DNA from: Microglena sp. YARC
Lineage: Eukaryota > Chlorophyta > Chlorophyceae > Chlamydomonadales > Chlamydomonadaceae
DNA length: 64,000 bases
Assembly: GCA_022414725.1 (NCBI GenBank)
Contig: CM039464.1
Span: 52,579,694-52,643,693, forward strand
Direction: 5' to 3'
The notes under the pieces were generated by a model that was not told where the DNA came from, did not search any database, and worked only from the letters and a program-made list of their open reading frames with translations. Positions 20,926-34,500 of the stretch are shown here, piece by piece. Position numbers and translations under genes: made by a program. Position 1 is the first letter of the stretch. The number at the start of each line of letters is the position of its first letter.

Positions 20926-22030
20926 AGCATGTAACAATCAAATCTGGAGTTCGGTCAAGCACCTGTATAATGTCATCACCATTAACGATGTTACCTGGTA
21001 CCAGCACAATATTCCGTAAAAAAAACTCAGCTATCTTCATGCACAGGACATTTTCTTGCTGACCTCTCCTCACATAGAGATTTGAGAGGTCAGTAAGAGC
21101 TCAGCGACTGATGACAATGACAAGTATTGACAGACTAATCCACACTCAGCCATACCGTACTTCATAATTTCGCGATTCGAAGAATCGACTAGCCTGGGAG
21201 GGATTGACATATTAATTATAAATCCGGTACCAAGAGTGTTTCTCTTGCATTTACGCAGCTCTGTTACATGCTCCAAGCCATTTCTTTCCATTGCAGTTCA
21301 GCTGCGGTCCTCTTCGCTTCTAGCACGCGGCTCGACACTTGCCTTCGCCTCTGACCATCTAGATGACCTTAGAACATTCATCATCAGGATAGCTTCAGCC
21401 TGGCTTCACCCCATACATGGCCCTTTAGCCTATTTGGCCTACCCCTGGACTGTAACTTACACACATGGCCACCCCCGCCGAGGAGGATAGCTCTGCCTTG
21501 TCCTTTGATGAACCTACACAAGTCTTTAAACTACTTGATATGTTTAGTGTGCTCTCGAGTGTGCTCCCTGTTTTCCATGGATATGGCACGGGAGGACTTG
21601 GAGTTGGCTGACGGTGAGCAGCCCAGAGTTGGCTGAAGAACCATGTAACAATTCAACTTCAACTTTGCAGGACAGATAGCTGAAAGCTTGCATGGCGAGA
21701 GGTGACCGCACTCATCCATGTTACAACGTGCTTGCATACGTTTTCGTGTGGCTGCAGCCACTTCATTATTCTGCGCGGTGACACTTCATGTGTGTGTCTA
21801 ACACTGGATCATGTCATCACCACCATTAACGATCTTACATTTCGGTACCAGTACATCATTTCCGTCAAAAAACAACTCAGCTATCTTCATGCACGGGACA
21901 ATTATCTTACCGACCTCTCCTTACATGCTCAAGCAATTATGGGTCTATCAAACTCGTCTGTCGCATTGGAAGACGGTGAGCAGCCCAGAGTTGGCTGAAA
22001 AAACATGTAACAATCCAAACAATCCACAGG
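20926..22030. repeat. Intergenic dispersed repeat (AACATGTAACAATCC family)
   Basis: Two diverged copies share CATTAACGATSTTAC, CTCAGCTATCTTCATGCAC, GACCTCTCC and GGTGAGCAGCCCAGAGTTGG words (20926-21110 and 21800-22010). The Copia element split one copy. Related words recur near 21620, 29830 and 48160. No gene is seen. Confidence 0.65.
21417..21470 (+). repeat. Family S tail, solitary
   Basis: CCCTTTAGCCTATTTGGCCT, then ACCCCTGGACTGTAAC and TTACACACATGG. Confidence 0.7.
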
Positions 22031-22411
22031 AATATTCATTGCCTGCATGACCATATATGTACACCCAAAGTGATACTCACCGGGATACCTTGACATCTAG
22101 CATATATAACATTAATTAAGGGGAGCAGGTAGGGTTGGGAAAGTCCCTTTCTGATTCCGAGAAAATCTGATAGGCTAAGGGGTAGCACCCAAGGAGGGGG
22201 CCTAGCCCTACCTTCTAGCAGAGCCAGACTCCTATTCGCGACACGTGCCAATGCTGAGATGCCACCGCATGGCTTCTTCTCAGCTCCCTTTTCAGAACTC
22301 GAATGAAAAACTGAGTTCTTTAAAGAGATTCGTTTGGGACGTCTATGGTGCAAGGTCTTGTCAACCCTGAAGTACAGCCGTACGCCAAGTACTACGGTAC
22401 TTCGAAGTGCC

Positions 22412-25400
22412 TTAGTACTGGAAGTAAGGGCCCAGCTCCTTCACACCCAGGCCGGGGATACCGAAAGCCTTCTTGTCAGCATCCTTGTCACAGAAGTCAG
22501 CGGGTGCATAGATGCAGACGGTTCGAGAGGGCAGGTATGATAGGAATGAGTAGGGGCGTCCGTCGTGCTGCTGGTTGGACACCTTGAAGGTTGCGTCTGA
22601 TTCCTTGGTTATGTTCCTGTATCCACCGAAGACCTCCTCGTCGGATGACAGCACCACCTGAATAAGTGGTAATGATTTAATAAGTGGAAACACTGATAAT
22701 AATTATATACTAAGTGGAAATACCAGTACTAATAGTGGTGATAAGTGGTTATAAAAGAGAATTGCAAGTACAACGAGCGATCATGCCCCAGTATGACGGA
22801 CAAGCTTAGAAGCAGCTTCAATATTAACTAAGTGAGTACACGCAATTAATAACTAACGGAGTACACACAATTAATAACTAACGGTGTACACACAATTAAG
22901 CAGCTTCAATATTAACTAACGGAGTACACACAATCAATATTAACTAACGGAGTACACACAATTAATAACTAACGGAGTACACACAATTAAGCAGCTTCAA
23001 TATTAACTAACGGAGTACACACAATCAATATTAACTAACGGAGTACACACAATTAAAATAAAATTCAAACTAGCCTCAGATAAAATATAAAGCACCACCT
23101 TCTACTCCCCTCGTTGGAGGAGAGCATCACCTGAATGGTAGATAGATCACCATAGATATTGGTGCTAGTGTTACTAAATAATGGTGCTAAATAAATATTG
23201 GTGCTTATGGTACTAAATAATGGTGCTAAATAAAAGTTGGTTGTTTAGTAGTGTGTAGGAAGAATAGTCTGTTTAATCATCCTAAGAAAGGAAGAACAAC
23301 TCATAAATAAACAAATGAAATAACATACCTTCAGATCCTTGTCGGTGTTGCATCCAATGCGGTAGTCGGTGTAGGAGTTCTCGGGGTGGAAGTTGAAGAC
23401 GAAGACCAGGTCCCCGCGCTCAACCACTGCCACCTTGTCTCCGTTGTCCTGTCGGCTAACCCATTGGTGGCTGGTGGCCACATAGCCAAAGGCCTTATCC
23501 AGGTGGATCATGGCCCGATCCCAGACTTGAATGGTATTGTAACGAAGCTCAGGGGAGTCAGCCAGGTCCCAACGGCGTCGGCACTTGTCAAAGGAGCCGT
23601 GGTTGCCTGTTCAAGGGAGGTTGGGTAGTGGTGTGGGTAAGGCTGGTGTGGGGGTTGGGGGAGTGGTGTGGGTGGGGCAGTGGTGAGGGGTGGTGGCCAC
23701 AAAGCCAAAGGCCTTATCCAGGTGGACCGTGGCGCGTTCCCATATTTGTTTTGACATTCGACATAGCCACCTGGTACGCATACACCGTGGAGGAATCGTC
23801 GTAGGAATCCCGCACTGCTTACTGTCTGGGCTCAATATTCCTGTCCTATTCTCCCCCCCCAATACTACTGTTTTCTTTTTGGCAACCAGCTTCTAGGCAG
23901 CTTCCCAAGACTGACACTGGGACAAACCCAAAGATTCCAGTAGTACTGGAAAGCTAACGATATCAGCTTCCAGGTGCCTAGCTTGCATTAGGTTTGGATG
24001 AAGAGAGAGCCCAGGGAGCTGCTTAGAAGCTGCTGCTCCTAGCTGAAAAGAAAGAAAATGCTCTCTACCTTCGGACATTCAACACACATACCTAGGGAAC
24101 GGCAATGTGATATCATATGATGCCGGCAGGCTGACTTGGCTAAAGTTACAATTTATATGCATTGTCATACGATGCGATTTGTATATCATATGATATCAAG
24201 CTCGCCTTTGGTCAACATCATATGATGTTCCGGTCCCTCAACATACCTGGTACGAAGGAACCGGTGGAGGGGTCGTAGGAGTCCACACGAGGGAAATCGA
24301 TCCACTCAGGGTGACCAAACTCGTTACCCATGAAGTTCAGGTATGACTCTCCTCCCAAGGCAATGGTGATAGTGCGGACCATCTTGTGAATGGCGATTCC
24401 TCGGTCCACCACAGAACTGGAGCTGCCGAATCCGGGGGCATTCTGGGTGAGGAGGGTGAGGAGTGAGGGGGTGGGAGAGAGAGGAGGGGGGGTGGGAGAG
24501 TGAGGAGTGAGGGTATGGAGGGATATGAAGGGTGAGGAGTGACAGAGTGGAGGGTGTGGAGTGGAGTGGAGGGTGAGGAGTGAGGGGGTGGAGGGGAGGG
24601 TTAGGAGTGAGGGTTGAGCCTGTGGCTTGAAACATATGAAATGGGGAGGGTAAGGGGGTGAATTGGTAGAGCGGACCAAGAATCGTGAATTGCGATACCA
24701 GTCCACAACATGACTGGCATTGCCGAAAACGCGGGCAGCTTGGGATTGGGAGAGTTTAGGGGTTCAGGTTTTGGCCTTTAAAAGTCTGGAATGGGGAACA
24801 GGAGGGGGTGGATTGGCGTGCTTGTGTGGACCATTTGGTGAATGGCGATACCACGGTCCACGACATAACTGGAATTGCTGAAACCGGGGGCAGCATGGGA
24901 AAGGGAGGGTCCAGATTTTGGCATGAATAAGTCGAGCGGTAATACCTGTCAGATCCCGACCATAACACTAAGTGCTATTGAGTCAAGAATTCAGGTATTG
25001 CTGTCAAGGAAGACCTGACAAATGCAGAATTCTGTCAAGAAAGGCCAAACATTCAGTATGTCTGCCAAGAAAGGCGCAAATTTGGCAAAATTTTGCAAAT
25101 TATCTACATCTCTCCAACTTGTGTACTCCCTCCCTTCCCCCCCCACTACCCCCGCACCCCACCACCACCCCTGACACACACACTCACCATGTTGGTGTAC
25201 ATATCCTTGTCCATGAGCCAGAAGGCAATGGTCTTATCTCCGACCAGCGCCTGATCGTGAGACTCAGCGTATCCAACACAAGCCTCAGCATATCGCCTGT
25301 TGGTCAGACAGTGCACAATGTCTCCCAGGTCCCATTCGTGGTCGCTCCTGGTCTTGAAGATCTCAATCCTAAGGATGGGGAAGAGGGGGGCGGGGCGTCA

Positions 25401-25517
25401 GTAGGCGTACTTGGTGTTTGTGTCTGTTTGTGTGTGTGTGGGGGGGGGGGGGGAAGAAAGAGAGAGGGGGCGGGGCGGAGGGGCCTCAGTAAGCATACTT
25501 GGTCGGTGTGTGTGTGT

Positions 25518-25551
<34 letters not shown>

Positions 25552-28500
25552 AAGGGTTGTCAGTAGTAGCCAACGCAAGCCTCGGCATTTCGCTTCTTTG
25601 TCAGATAATGCACCATGGCTCCCAGCTCCCAGCCCAACTAAGGATCAAATACCATGGAACATAGTCACGCCAGTAAGAACTCACCACTTGTCTGCAATAG
25701 CCGTCTGCAGGCGGTAGTCGAATCTGACGCCTCCCTTGTACAACCAAACCAAACAACCAACCAGCCCAGGAGCCTGTCAACCCAACACCTACGAACCAAC
25801 CCAACCCAACCCCAACCAACTCACCACTTGTCTGCAATAGCCGTCTGCAGGCGGTAGTCGAATCTGACGCCTCCCTTGTACAACCAAACCAAACAACCAA
25901 CCAGCCCAGGAGCCTGTCAACCCAACACCTACGAACCAACCCAACCCAACCCCAACCAACTCACCACTTGTCTGCAATAGCCATCTGCAGGCGGTAGTCG
26001 AATCCGACGCCTCCCTCATACCAGGGGCGGGCAAAGGCGGGCATGCCAGACACGTCCTCTCCAACTGTAATGCACTGGGGGTAGAAGTCATGCAGCATGT
26101 TGTTCACCAACATCATGTAGACGCAAGCTACGAGGGACGGAGGGTGGGAGGGAGGGAGGGAGGGAGGGAGAGGATGAGACAGGAAACGAGAGGGTAAGTG
26201 GGTGTGTGGGTGGGTAATTACAAATAATGCAAAAAACAAATGGACTAGGGGTAGAAGTAATGCAGCATGTTGTTCACCAACATCACGTAGACGCAAACTA
26301 GGGCGGAGGGAGGGAGAGGATGAGACGGGATATGAGAGGGTAAGTGGGTGTGTGGGTGGGTAATTACAAAACATGTATAGACAAACTTGGGGTAGAAGTG
26401 ATGCAGCATGTTGTTCGCCGACATCATGTAGACGCAAGCTAGGCGGAACTCAGCCCCCCCCCGTCGGTAAACAATTGTTTGGGGGTTCAGTTCATACATT
26501 ATTTTTCTTTATAGCCAATCCTGTCTCGTTGAGCATGTCCCTTATGCCTGTGCATATGCCTTTGCTGCTCCCACTGCCTGGGCTGCTACATCTTCGACTG
26601 CTGCACATCCACCACCACCAAGATCATCATCATCACGATCACCGGCTAAGACTACTGGAGTCCAAGCCATAGGCCCAGGCCATCATGGTCATGGTCAGGG
26701 TCAAGGCCTTCTGCATCAGGTATCGCCAGGCGGTGTACATCTACTGCAAGATGATCGGGAGGTGGGGAGCCCATTTGGCCTACCCCTGGGCTGTAATGTA
26801 CACACACTCACCCTCATGGTCGGTGTCCAGGCCGAAGTACTCATTGTAGTTTCCAGTGAAGGTGTAGTTCAGTCCGTGGTGATGGTACATCATGGAGGTG
26901 ACGCCGTCAAAGCGGTAGCCATCGAACTTGTACTCATCAACCCACCAACGGGAGTTGGAGAGAAGAAAGCGCAGAGTCTCCCAGTTGCCTGCGACCAAAG
27001 AAAGGGTGGACACGATCAGCAAAATATACAGAAGCAGCAGGAGCAGTTCAAATCTACAGAACTAACGGGAGTTGGAGAGAAGAAAGCGCAGAGTCTCCCA
27101 GTTGCCTGCGACCAATGAAAGGGTGGACACGATCAGCAAAATATACAGAAGCAGCAGGAGCAGTTCAAATCTACAGAACTAACGGGAGTTGGAGAGAAGA
27201 AAGCGCAGAGTCTCCCAGTTGCCTGCGACCAAAGAAAGGGTGGACACGATCAGCAAAATATACAGAAGCAGCAGGAGCAGTTAAAATCTAGTAGTTAAAA
27301 TCTACAGAACTAACGGGAGTTGGAGAGAAGGAAGCGCAGAGTCTCCCAGTTGCCTGTGATCAGACAAAGGGTGGTAATGATCAGCAAAATATACAGAAGC
27401 AGCTGCAGTAGTTAGAGCAGTTGAGATTAGTTGTTAATATCTACCCAACCAGTGGGAGTTGCAGAGAAGCAAGTGGAGGGTCTCCCAGTTCCCAGTGATC
27501 AAATAAGAATGGGAAGAGAGCCTGCATGCAGCAGCCCTTCCCCCCAGCATTCATCTTACTCTTTCGGGGGGGAGTAGTTAATAGCCAAGGTAAGTCTCCT
27601 TCAATTCAACCTACTGCTTGCCTCTTTGTTCTACACGTGACCCCGTTTTGCAAATGGTTAAATGGTTCAGCTTGTTGAACCGATGAAGGTGCTGGGATCG
27701 AATCCCAACGGGTGCGCTTTAGTGTCCGCGGTCGCCGTCAACCACCATGGTGGCTTTGTCCAGGTAAAGTAGCAGCCCGTTCTCTAATGCCGTACGATGG
27801 GGCTTACGTAATACCACGCTCTACCAGGCGTTCTCATTCCTGTTCTACATGTAAAGCTGCTTGCATGCAGATGCCCCTCCCCAGCCTTGGTATCTTCTCT
27901 CCCAAGGGACAAGACATGTAGCTGCTTGCAAGCCTGTGTCACAGCCTTGAGCTCCATTTTTTGCGGAGCCCCCCCTCCTGGGGGGCAGGAGCCCCCAGAT
28001 TCACCCCTGTGTCTGTCGGACCAAACGATCATCCAACGACTGAGACGAAGCCAACTGTCTCAACTAACTGGCTTGGGTCAGCTGCATCGTTGCCACCTGT
28101 TGTTCGTTGCCAACACACTCCACAAATTTTCTGCGCCGCTTGCGACCCTGCGTAGGACTTGACTTTCTTGAAACAAGGATTTTGAAGCTTACCATAGTTG
28201 AACAGCCTGGAGTCCCACATCCAATGGTTTCCGCGAGCACCAGAGTGGAAGTACTGGCTGTCAGTGCCGTCAAACATGCTGATGCCATCGTTGGAGTTCT
28301 TAGAGGCGTGGGAGTGCACAATGTCCATGAGCACAACCAAACCCAAGCGATGGGCCTCGTCAATCATGGCCTTCAGCTCATCAGGGGATCCGAAGCGAGA
28401 GGAGGCCTGCACAGGAGAACATGCATAGATAAATACATGCCACGACTCACAACACGGCGTGAGGTTGGGGGGAACATAAAACCCTTAACAATTGTTCCAG

Positions 28501-31500
28501 GTCGTTCAACAAAACTCACAGCAAAGAAGTTGGTGACGTGGTGTAGCAACGAGGCATAGTACATTCATTGACAGATAAATTAACAGTCGTTCCAGGTTGT
28601 TCAACAAAACTCACAGCAAAGAAGTTGGTGACATGGTATCCGAAAGAGGCGTAGTAAGCATGCTCTTGGATGGCCATGATCTGGATGGCGTTGTAGCCCA
28701 GCTTACGGATACGTGGCAACATTTCAAGCTTGAACTCAGAATTGCAATTATTAGTTAACAGTTGTTACAGGTAGTTGCAACAAAACTCACAGCAAAGAAG
28801 TTGGTGACGTGGTATCCGAAAGAGGCGTAGTACGCGTGCTCTTGGATGGCCATGATCTGGATGGCGTTGTAGCCCAGCTTACGGATACGTGGCAACATTT
28901 CAAGCTTGAACTCAGAGTAGGAAGCAATCTTGGGCTCGGCACTCGACATGCCAACATGGCACTCGTAAATGCGCAGGGCACGTGGCTTCTGGGGGCGGGG
29001 GTACTTGAAGGTGTAAGACTTGTTCTCCTCCAGCACTCCGGGCGCGCCCTTCTCGGGGGGCTCATAGTACACGCCGTTGAACTGGATCTCGTTCCACTCT
29101 TGGGTGGCCCACTTGATCCACGCAGGGATACGGTCGGCCCATTCGCCGCTGGCGAGCTCAACACGGGCTTTGATCTTGGACCTGTGAATGGAGGAAATCA
29201 CAGTGTTAGTCAAAATACTAGACTGTTTAGATACATACATGTAAGGGGTAAGGGTGGGTGGCCCACCTGATCCATACGGGGATCAGTCGGCCCATTCACC
29301 GATGGCGAGCTCAACACGGGCCTTGATATTGGACCTGTGAGGGAGATGAAATCACGGTGTTTGTCAAAACACTGGACTGCAAAGATACATACATGTCAGG
29401 GGTAATGGTGGGTGGCCCACTTGGTCCATGCGGGGATACGGTCACCCCACTCACTGCTAGGGCCGGCATATCATATGATGTTGACCAAAGGCAAGTATGA
29501 TATCATACAAATCGCATGATATCATACTGTATATAAATGATAACTCAAGCCTAGTCAGACTGACAGCATCATTTGATGACATAATATCATAGGATATCAT
29601 GTAGCCGTTCCCTACTCACTGTTGGCGAGATCAACATGGGCTTTCATATTGGACCTGTGGGGTGGTGTGTGGTGTGGTGGTACACCGACAGACTGACATG
29701 ACTTTTTTTTACTGCGCGACTGACATGACATGGCTTTTTTTTACTGCGCGGCTGGACCTAGTCTTCTCCGAGCATCACCAATCACAAAACAAGACAGACA
29801 GACATGAAAACAGAAAGGTGCATGCAGAGTCAGAGAAACCATGTAACAATCCAATCCATTTCGGGTAGAAGTTCCCAACCAAACAGCCGTCCTTACCTGT
29901 GGGCAATGGCGGACATGCCGTCGACATCAGGCAAGAACAGCTCGAAGACTCCGAAGTCATTCTTGGTGCACCAGTGGTGGTCTGCAGGGGTCCAGTTGTT
30001 GAACTCGCCGACCAGGGCCATGGACTTGGCTCCAGGAGCCCACTCACGGTACATGATACCCGACACTCCATCCACCTCCTTGCGGTTCAGGCCATAAATC
30101 TTCCAACCTGGAAATGTAAGCCATGAGGGTGTTGAGACGAGGGTGTGTAATACTGTTAAGACTGTTGGTTTGTCCTTCTCCACTCTGTCCATACAGTGGA
30201 CCCAGAAGAGGAAATGTCATGAGGGTGTGGAGATGGGTGTGGTCATGGGATGTGTAGATGTGGGGATGGAGATGGGTGTGGTCATAGGAGGGGGAGGGGG
30301 TCATGGGGTGTGCGTGTGTGGCAACACTGCTGGGGCTGTTGGTACAAGCCATGAATCTTGCACCCTACACACGAAGCATGAGTACATGATGTCCATCACC
30401 CTGTCCGTCTCCATGCGGTTCAGACCATTATATTGTAACCAGAAGAGGAAATGTCAAGTCATGAGGTTGTGGAGATGGGTGTGGTCGTGGTGTGTGGTGG
30501 GGGGAGATGGGGAGGGCCATACTATGATTACCTATAATAGGGGGGGGGGGTCACGCACACACACCATGACCACAACCATCTCCCCCCCCCCACACACACC
30601 ACGACTACACCCATCTCCAAAACCTCATGACTTGACATTTCTTATTCTGGTTCCAAGATAATGGTCTGAACCGCATGTAGACAGACAGGGTGATGGACAT
30701 CATGGACGCATGCTTCCTGTGCAGGATGCAAGATTCATAGCTTGAACCAACAGCCCCAACAGTGTTGCATATCCTCTGAATGAGGTTGTGGAGATGGGAG
30801 TGGTCGTGGTGTGTGTGTGGGGGGGGTCACGGGAGTGTGTGTGGGAACACTGTTGGGGCTGTTGGTACAAGCCATGAATCTTGCACCCTGCACAGGAAGC
30901 ATGGGTACATGATGCCCATCACCCCGTCCGTCTCCATGCGGTTCAGACCAGTATCTTTTAACCTGAAGATGAAATGTTATGTCATGGGGGTGTGGAGAAG
31001 AAGGTGTGTACTACTGCTACGACTGTTGGTTTGTCCTTCTCCAGGCGTTTTATACCATTGTCTTTCAACCTTAAGATGAAATGTTTTGTCATGGGGTTGA
31101 GGAGACAAAGGTAGGTAATACTGCTACAAGTGTTGGTTTGTCCTTCACCATGCCTGTCAGACCATTGTCTGAATATACATGAAATAATATATAAACCTTA
31201 TTTTATTTTTTGTCCGGCTAATTATAGCTTGCATCCTGCACAGGAAGCAACAGGTAGGAGGAATGAGATCAGCCAAACACCTCCCACATAGTGGTCTCCG
31301 TCTTTTAGGGCTTCCTTTAGGGCCTCAGCATTTTAGGGCAAGACACTGAGGCTTTTAGGGCAAGACACTGAGGCTTTTGGGGCAAGACACATTTGTGTAG
31401 ATATTTATGCGGGAATGTTGACACACGTATCTAAACATGAGTTCATGTTTATCTGTCCATGCTTGTTGACATGCAGACAACCACGTGTGAACACAAAATT

Positions 31501-34500
31501 ATGTTTATCTGTAAATGTCTTCGACACACATTTATGTAGACCTGTCTATGTAAGCAGAAATGTTTACATACACGTGTATGAACACACCTTGATGTAGATT
31601 TGTCTGCGTTGGCAGACATGTTGACTAACACGTGCATGAACACCCATAAATGTTGATCTGCCTATGTTAACGGCACAGCTTTTATTTTCAGCCACGTAAC
31701 CAGCTTCTAGGCAGCTCCCTGAGCCAGCATGATGTGAAGCGGATTCGCCTTTGCTAAACAATGGCCTGTTGATGACAACCAGGGATTTTTTTCATACCTG
31801 AAAGTTTTTGTTTTTAGCTTCATGGTTTTTGGCCTGCTCCAGGGACAGCATATTACCGCGATTTATTGCTTTTCTAGCCTTTCAAGCTTTTCTGTTTACA
31901 TATGTTCAGCAATAATTCTGCCAAAACGGGGCCAAAACTAGCGCTAGATATACAGCAAGAAAAAATCCCTGGATAAAAACAACATCATAATAATGATGTA
32001 ATGAATATATTTCTGCGTTCACCACTTACCCTCAGTGAACTTCTCCATGCCTCCCTCGTTCTTGTCAATGTGCTCACGGATGCCCTTGAACACGTTCCAG
32101 CGGAACTGCGCATGGCATGTGTGTGCGCGTGTGTGGGCAAGGCAGTTGCATGTGTGAGCGTGTGTGCGCACAGCAGTTGCATGTGTGTGTGCACATGGCA
32201 GTTGCATGTGTGTGTGTGTGTGCGCATGGCAGTTGCATGCATGTATGTCTTTGTGCACATGGCAGTTGCATGTGTGTGTGTGTGTGTGCGCATGGCAGTT
32301 GCGTGTGTGTGTATGTGCTTGTGCGCATGCGGTTGCATGTGTGTGTATGTGCGCGCATGGCAGTTGTATGTGTGTGTGCGCAGGCGGTTGCTTGTGTGTA
32401 TGTGTGCGCATGGCAGTTGCATGTGTGAGTGTGCATGGCAGTTGCTTGTGTGACAGATGGGTCAGTCCAACTTCAATCCAAGAAAACTTGCGACCATAAA
32501 ATTGCCCATTGACAGGTTTGTGATCAAGAATGTCTGAGCTTGGATATTCATGATCCCATGGAATCATGAATGTCTGTTCAATGATATTCATGATCCCATG
32601 GAATCATGAATGTCTGTTCATCGATTTTCATGATTCCATGTACTCGTGGACGTTCATGATCCTGTGGAAGACGTGATACAGCTTGAGCACTAGCATCACT
32701 AGGTAGGGCATAGCTTATTTTTCAGCTACGAGCAGCAGCTTTCCTGACTGGCTATTCAGCCAAACCCAGCTCTACCTAGTGCCCCTTGAAGCTAACACAA
32801 TTGGCTTTCCAGTACTGCTTCAATCTTGATGCTTGGCCCAGTGGCTAGCTCAAGGATCTGCCACGAAGCTGCCAAGAAGCCGAAAAGAATAGCCCGGAGG
32901 TAGGGGTCAACTTACCCTGAAGTGGTCCCCAACAGAGTCCAGGCCCTTGTCCCACTTAAAGCAGTCGGTACCATCGTGGTTAGGGATGGGGGAGAGGGCA
33001 CCAATCTCATCCTTGTACTCCACACTGTCAGCAACCTCGACGCCGGGGCTCCAGTAGTCCTCGGGGGCGAGGGAAGTGCTGGAGATGCCCTGAGCGGGGG
33101 TGCTAGGGGTGATCTCGGTCTCCGGTGCCTGGGCGCGGGCAATGCTGACGCGGGCTGAACCTGTGTCAGAGTACAGGAAGGAGTTTAGTACATGAGGGAT
33201 GGAGGAGCGAGTATCATACTAGGCGGGTTAGGCAGAGACCAGGAGGGGGACATGGGACTAAAGGTTGGGTTGAGAGTCGTTTGATAGGGGAGGGGGGGGG
33301 GGGGGGGGGGGACTAGGGACATTGGACATAGTATAATGTATTTAGAACAAGCAAATAAGGGAGGGTGGGCGTGGACAGGCATGGTCAAGTGCATGGCAAT
33401 TACACGAGCGAATAAGCTGGCACCGAAGGTCGCGGGAGCCGGGGTTGAGGGGAACAAGCTAGGGGGACATGTGAGCAGATTTGCCGAGGTTAGGGACGAA
33501 TGTCTTCAGCGAGCGAACTGGCATGTGGTCTGGCACGAGACAAGTGGACGAGACGAGTAGGGTTGTCGGCATGGGTAGCTAACCGCATGGTGGAGGGCAG
33601 GCAGTACGGGATGTGTAGTCAATAGAGAGAGGGCGACATAAGTGGGAACAGATGTGCGTAGTGGAAGAAGAGAATAGTTGGTAACATGGGTTGAGGCGAT
33701 CACTCGACCCTGACGGGCATCTTCTGTACAATCAGAATGGTGAACAGTGCAAGCTACAATCGAACGAACAGGGGGTGCGTTTCCAACGTTCTGGACGTCA
33801 TGCAAGACCTGGCAAAGGCTGTGCATCATAACGGGTGGAAAGGAACAATGTTTGCTGGGCATCAAACGAGGGGAGTCGTGGACGGGCTTAAGGAATCTAG
33901 CCTGAGGGGACACGCTCAGATCGATGACTTCGACCCCAGGTAGGGCTACAATCTGGTGAGATGAATTCCGCGTTGGACAGATAGGGATCGAAAGAGTCTT
34001 TAAAGTTAGCTAGACATGGGACGTGCGAGGAATGGGGCGGGAGTACCTACTGCACTATAGGGCGATCTATTGATGGTCGGAAAAGTCACATGAGGGCAGA
34101 TTAGCTCGGGATGTTTTATTCGAGGTATGACAGCTTATAACGCAGACATTCCCATCGCGATAGCAAGGAACTGGCCCGGTGACGAACGAAGGCCGCGACC
34201 GAGGTGAGATGCAGGGACATGGTTGGTTTCGGGCGATCGACATACAAGCAATGCTCTAGCTACTGTTGATCTAAGAAGGCAAAGGGCTGCTTGGTTATCC
34301 ATTCGATTCGCAAGATTCCTTAAAGAAGTTTCGAGGCATCTGAACCTGATCCCACATGGTTCGTTCAACCCCACCCCATCCAAGTTTGTTGCCAAGATAA
34401 AAGATATACGCACTGCAACTTGCGCGTGGTTTTTTCATGCGCTTATCCCAGTCTACTTACCAGCAGCGTGGACAGGCTTAATTCCGATGACATTGCGTCG

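Noticed and set aside
32001..32591. Long Cys/Val- or His/Thr-rich frames on both strands.
   Set aside because: They are readings of the GCATGGCAGTTGCATG plus TG minisatellite between branching enzyme exons 2 and 3.
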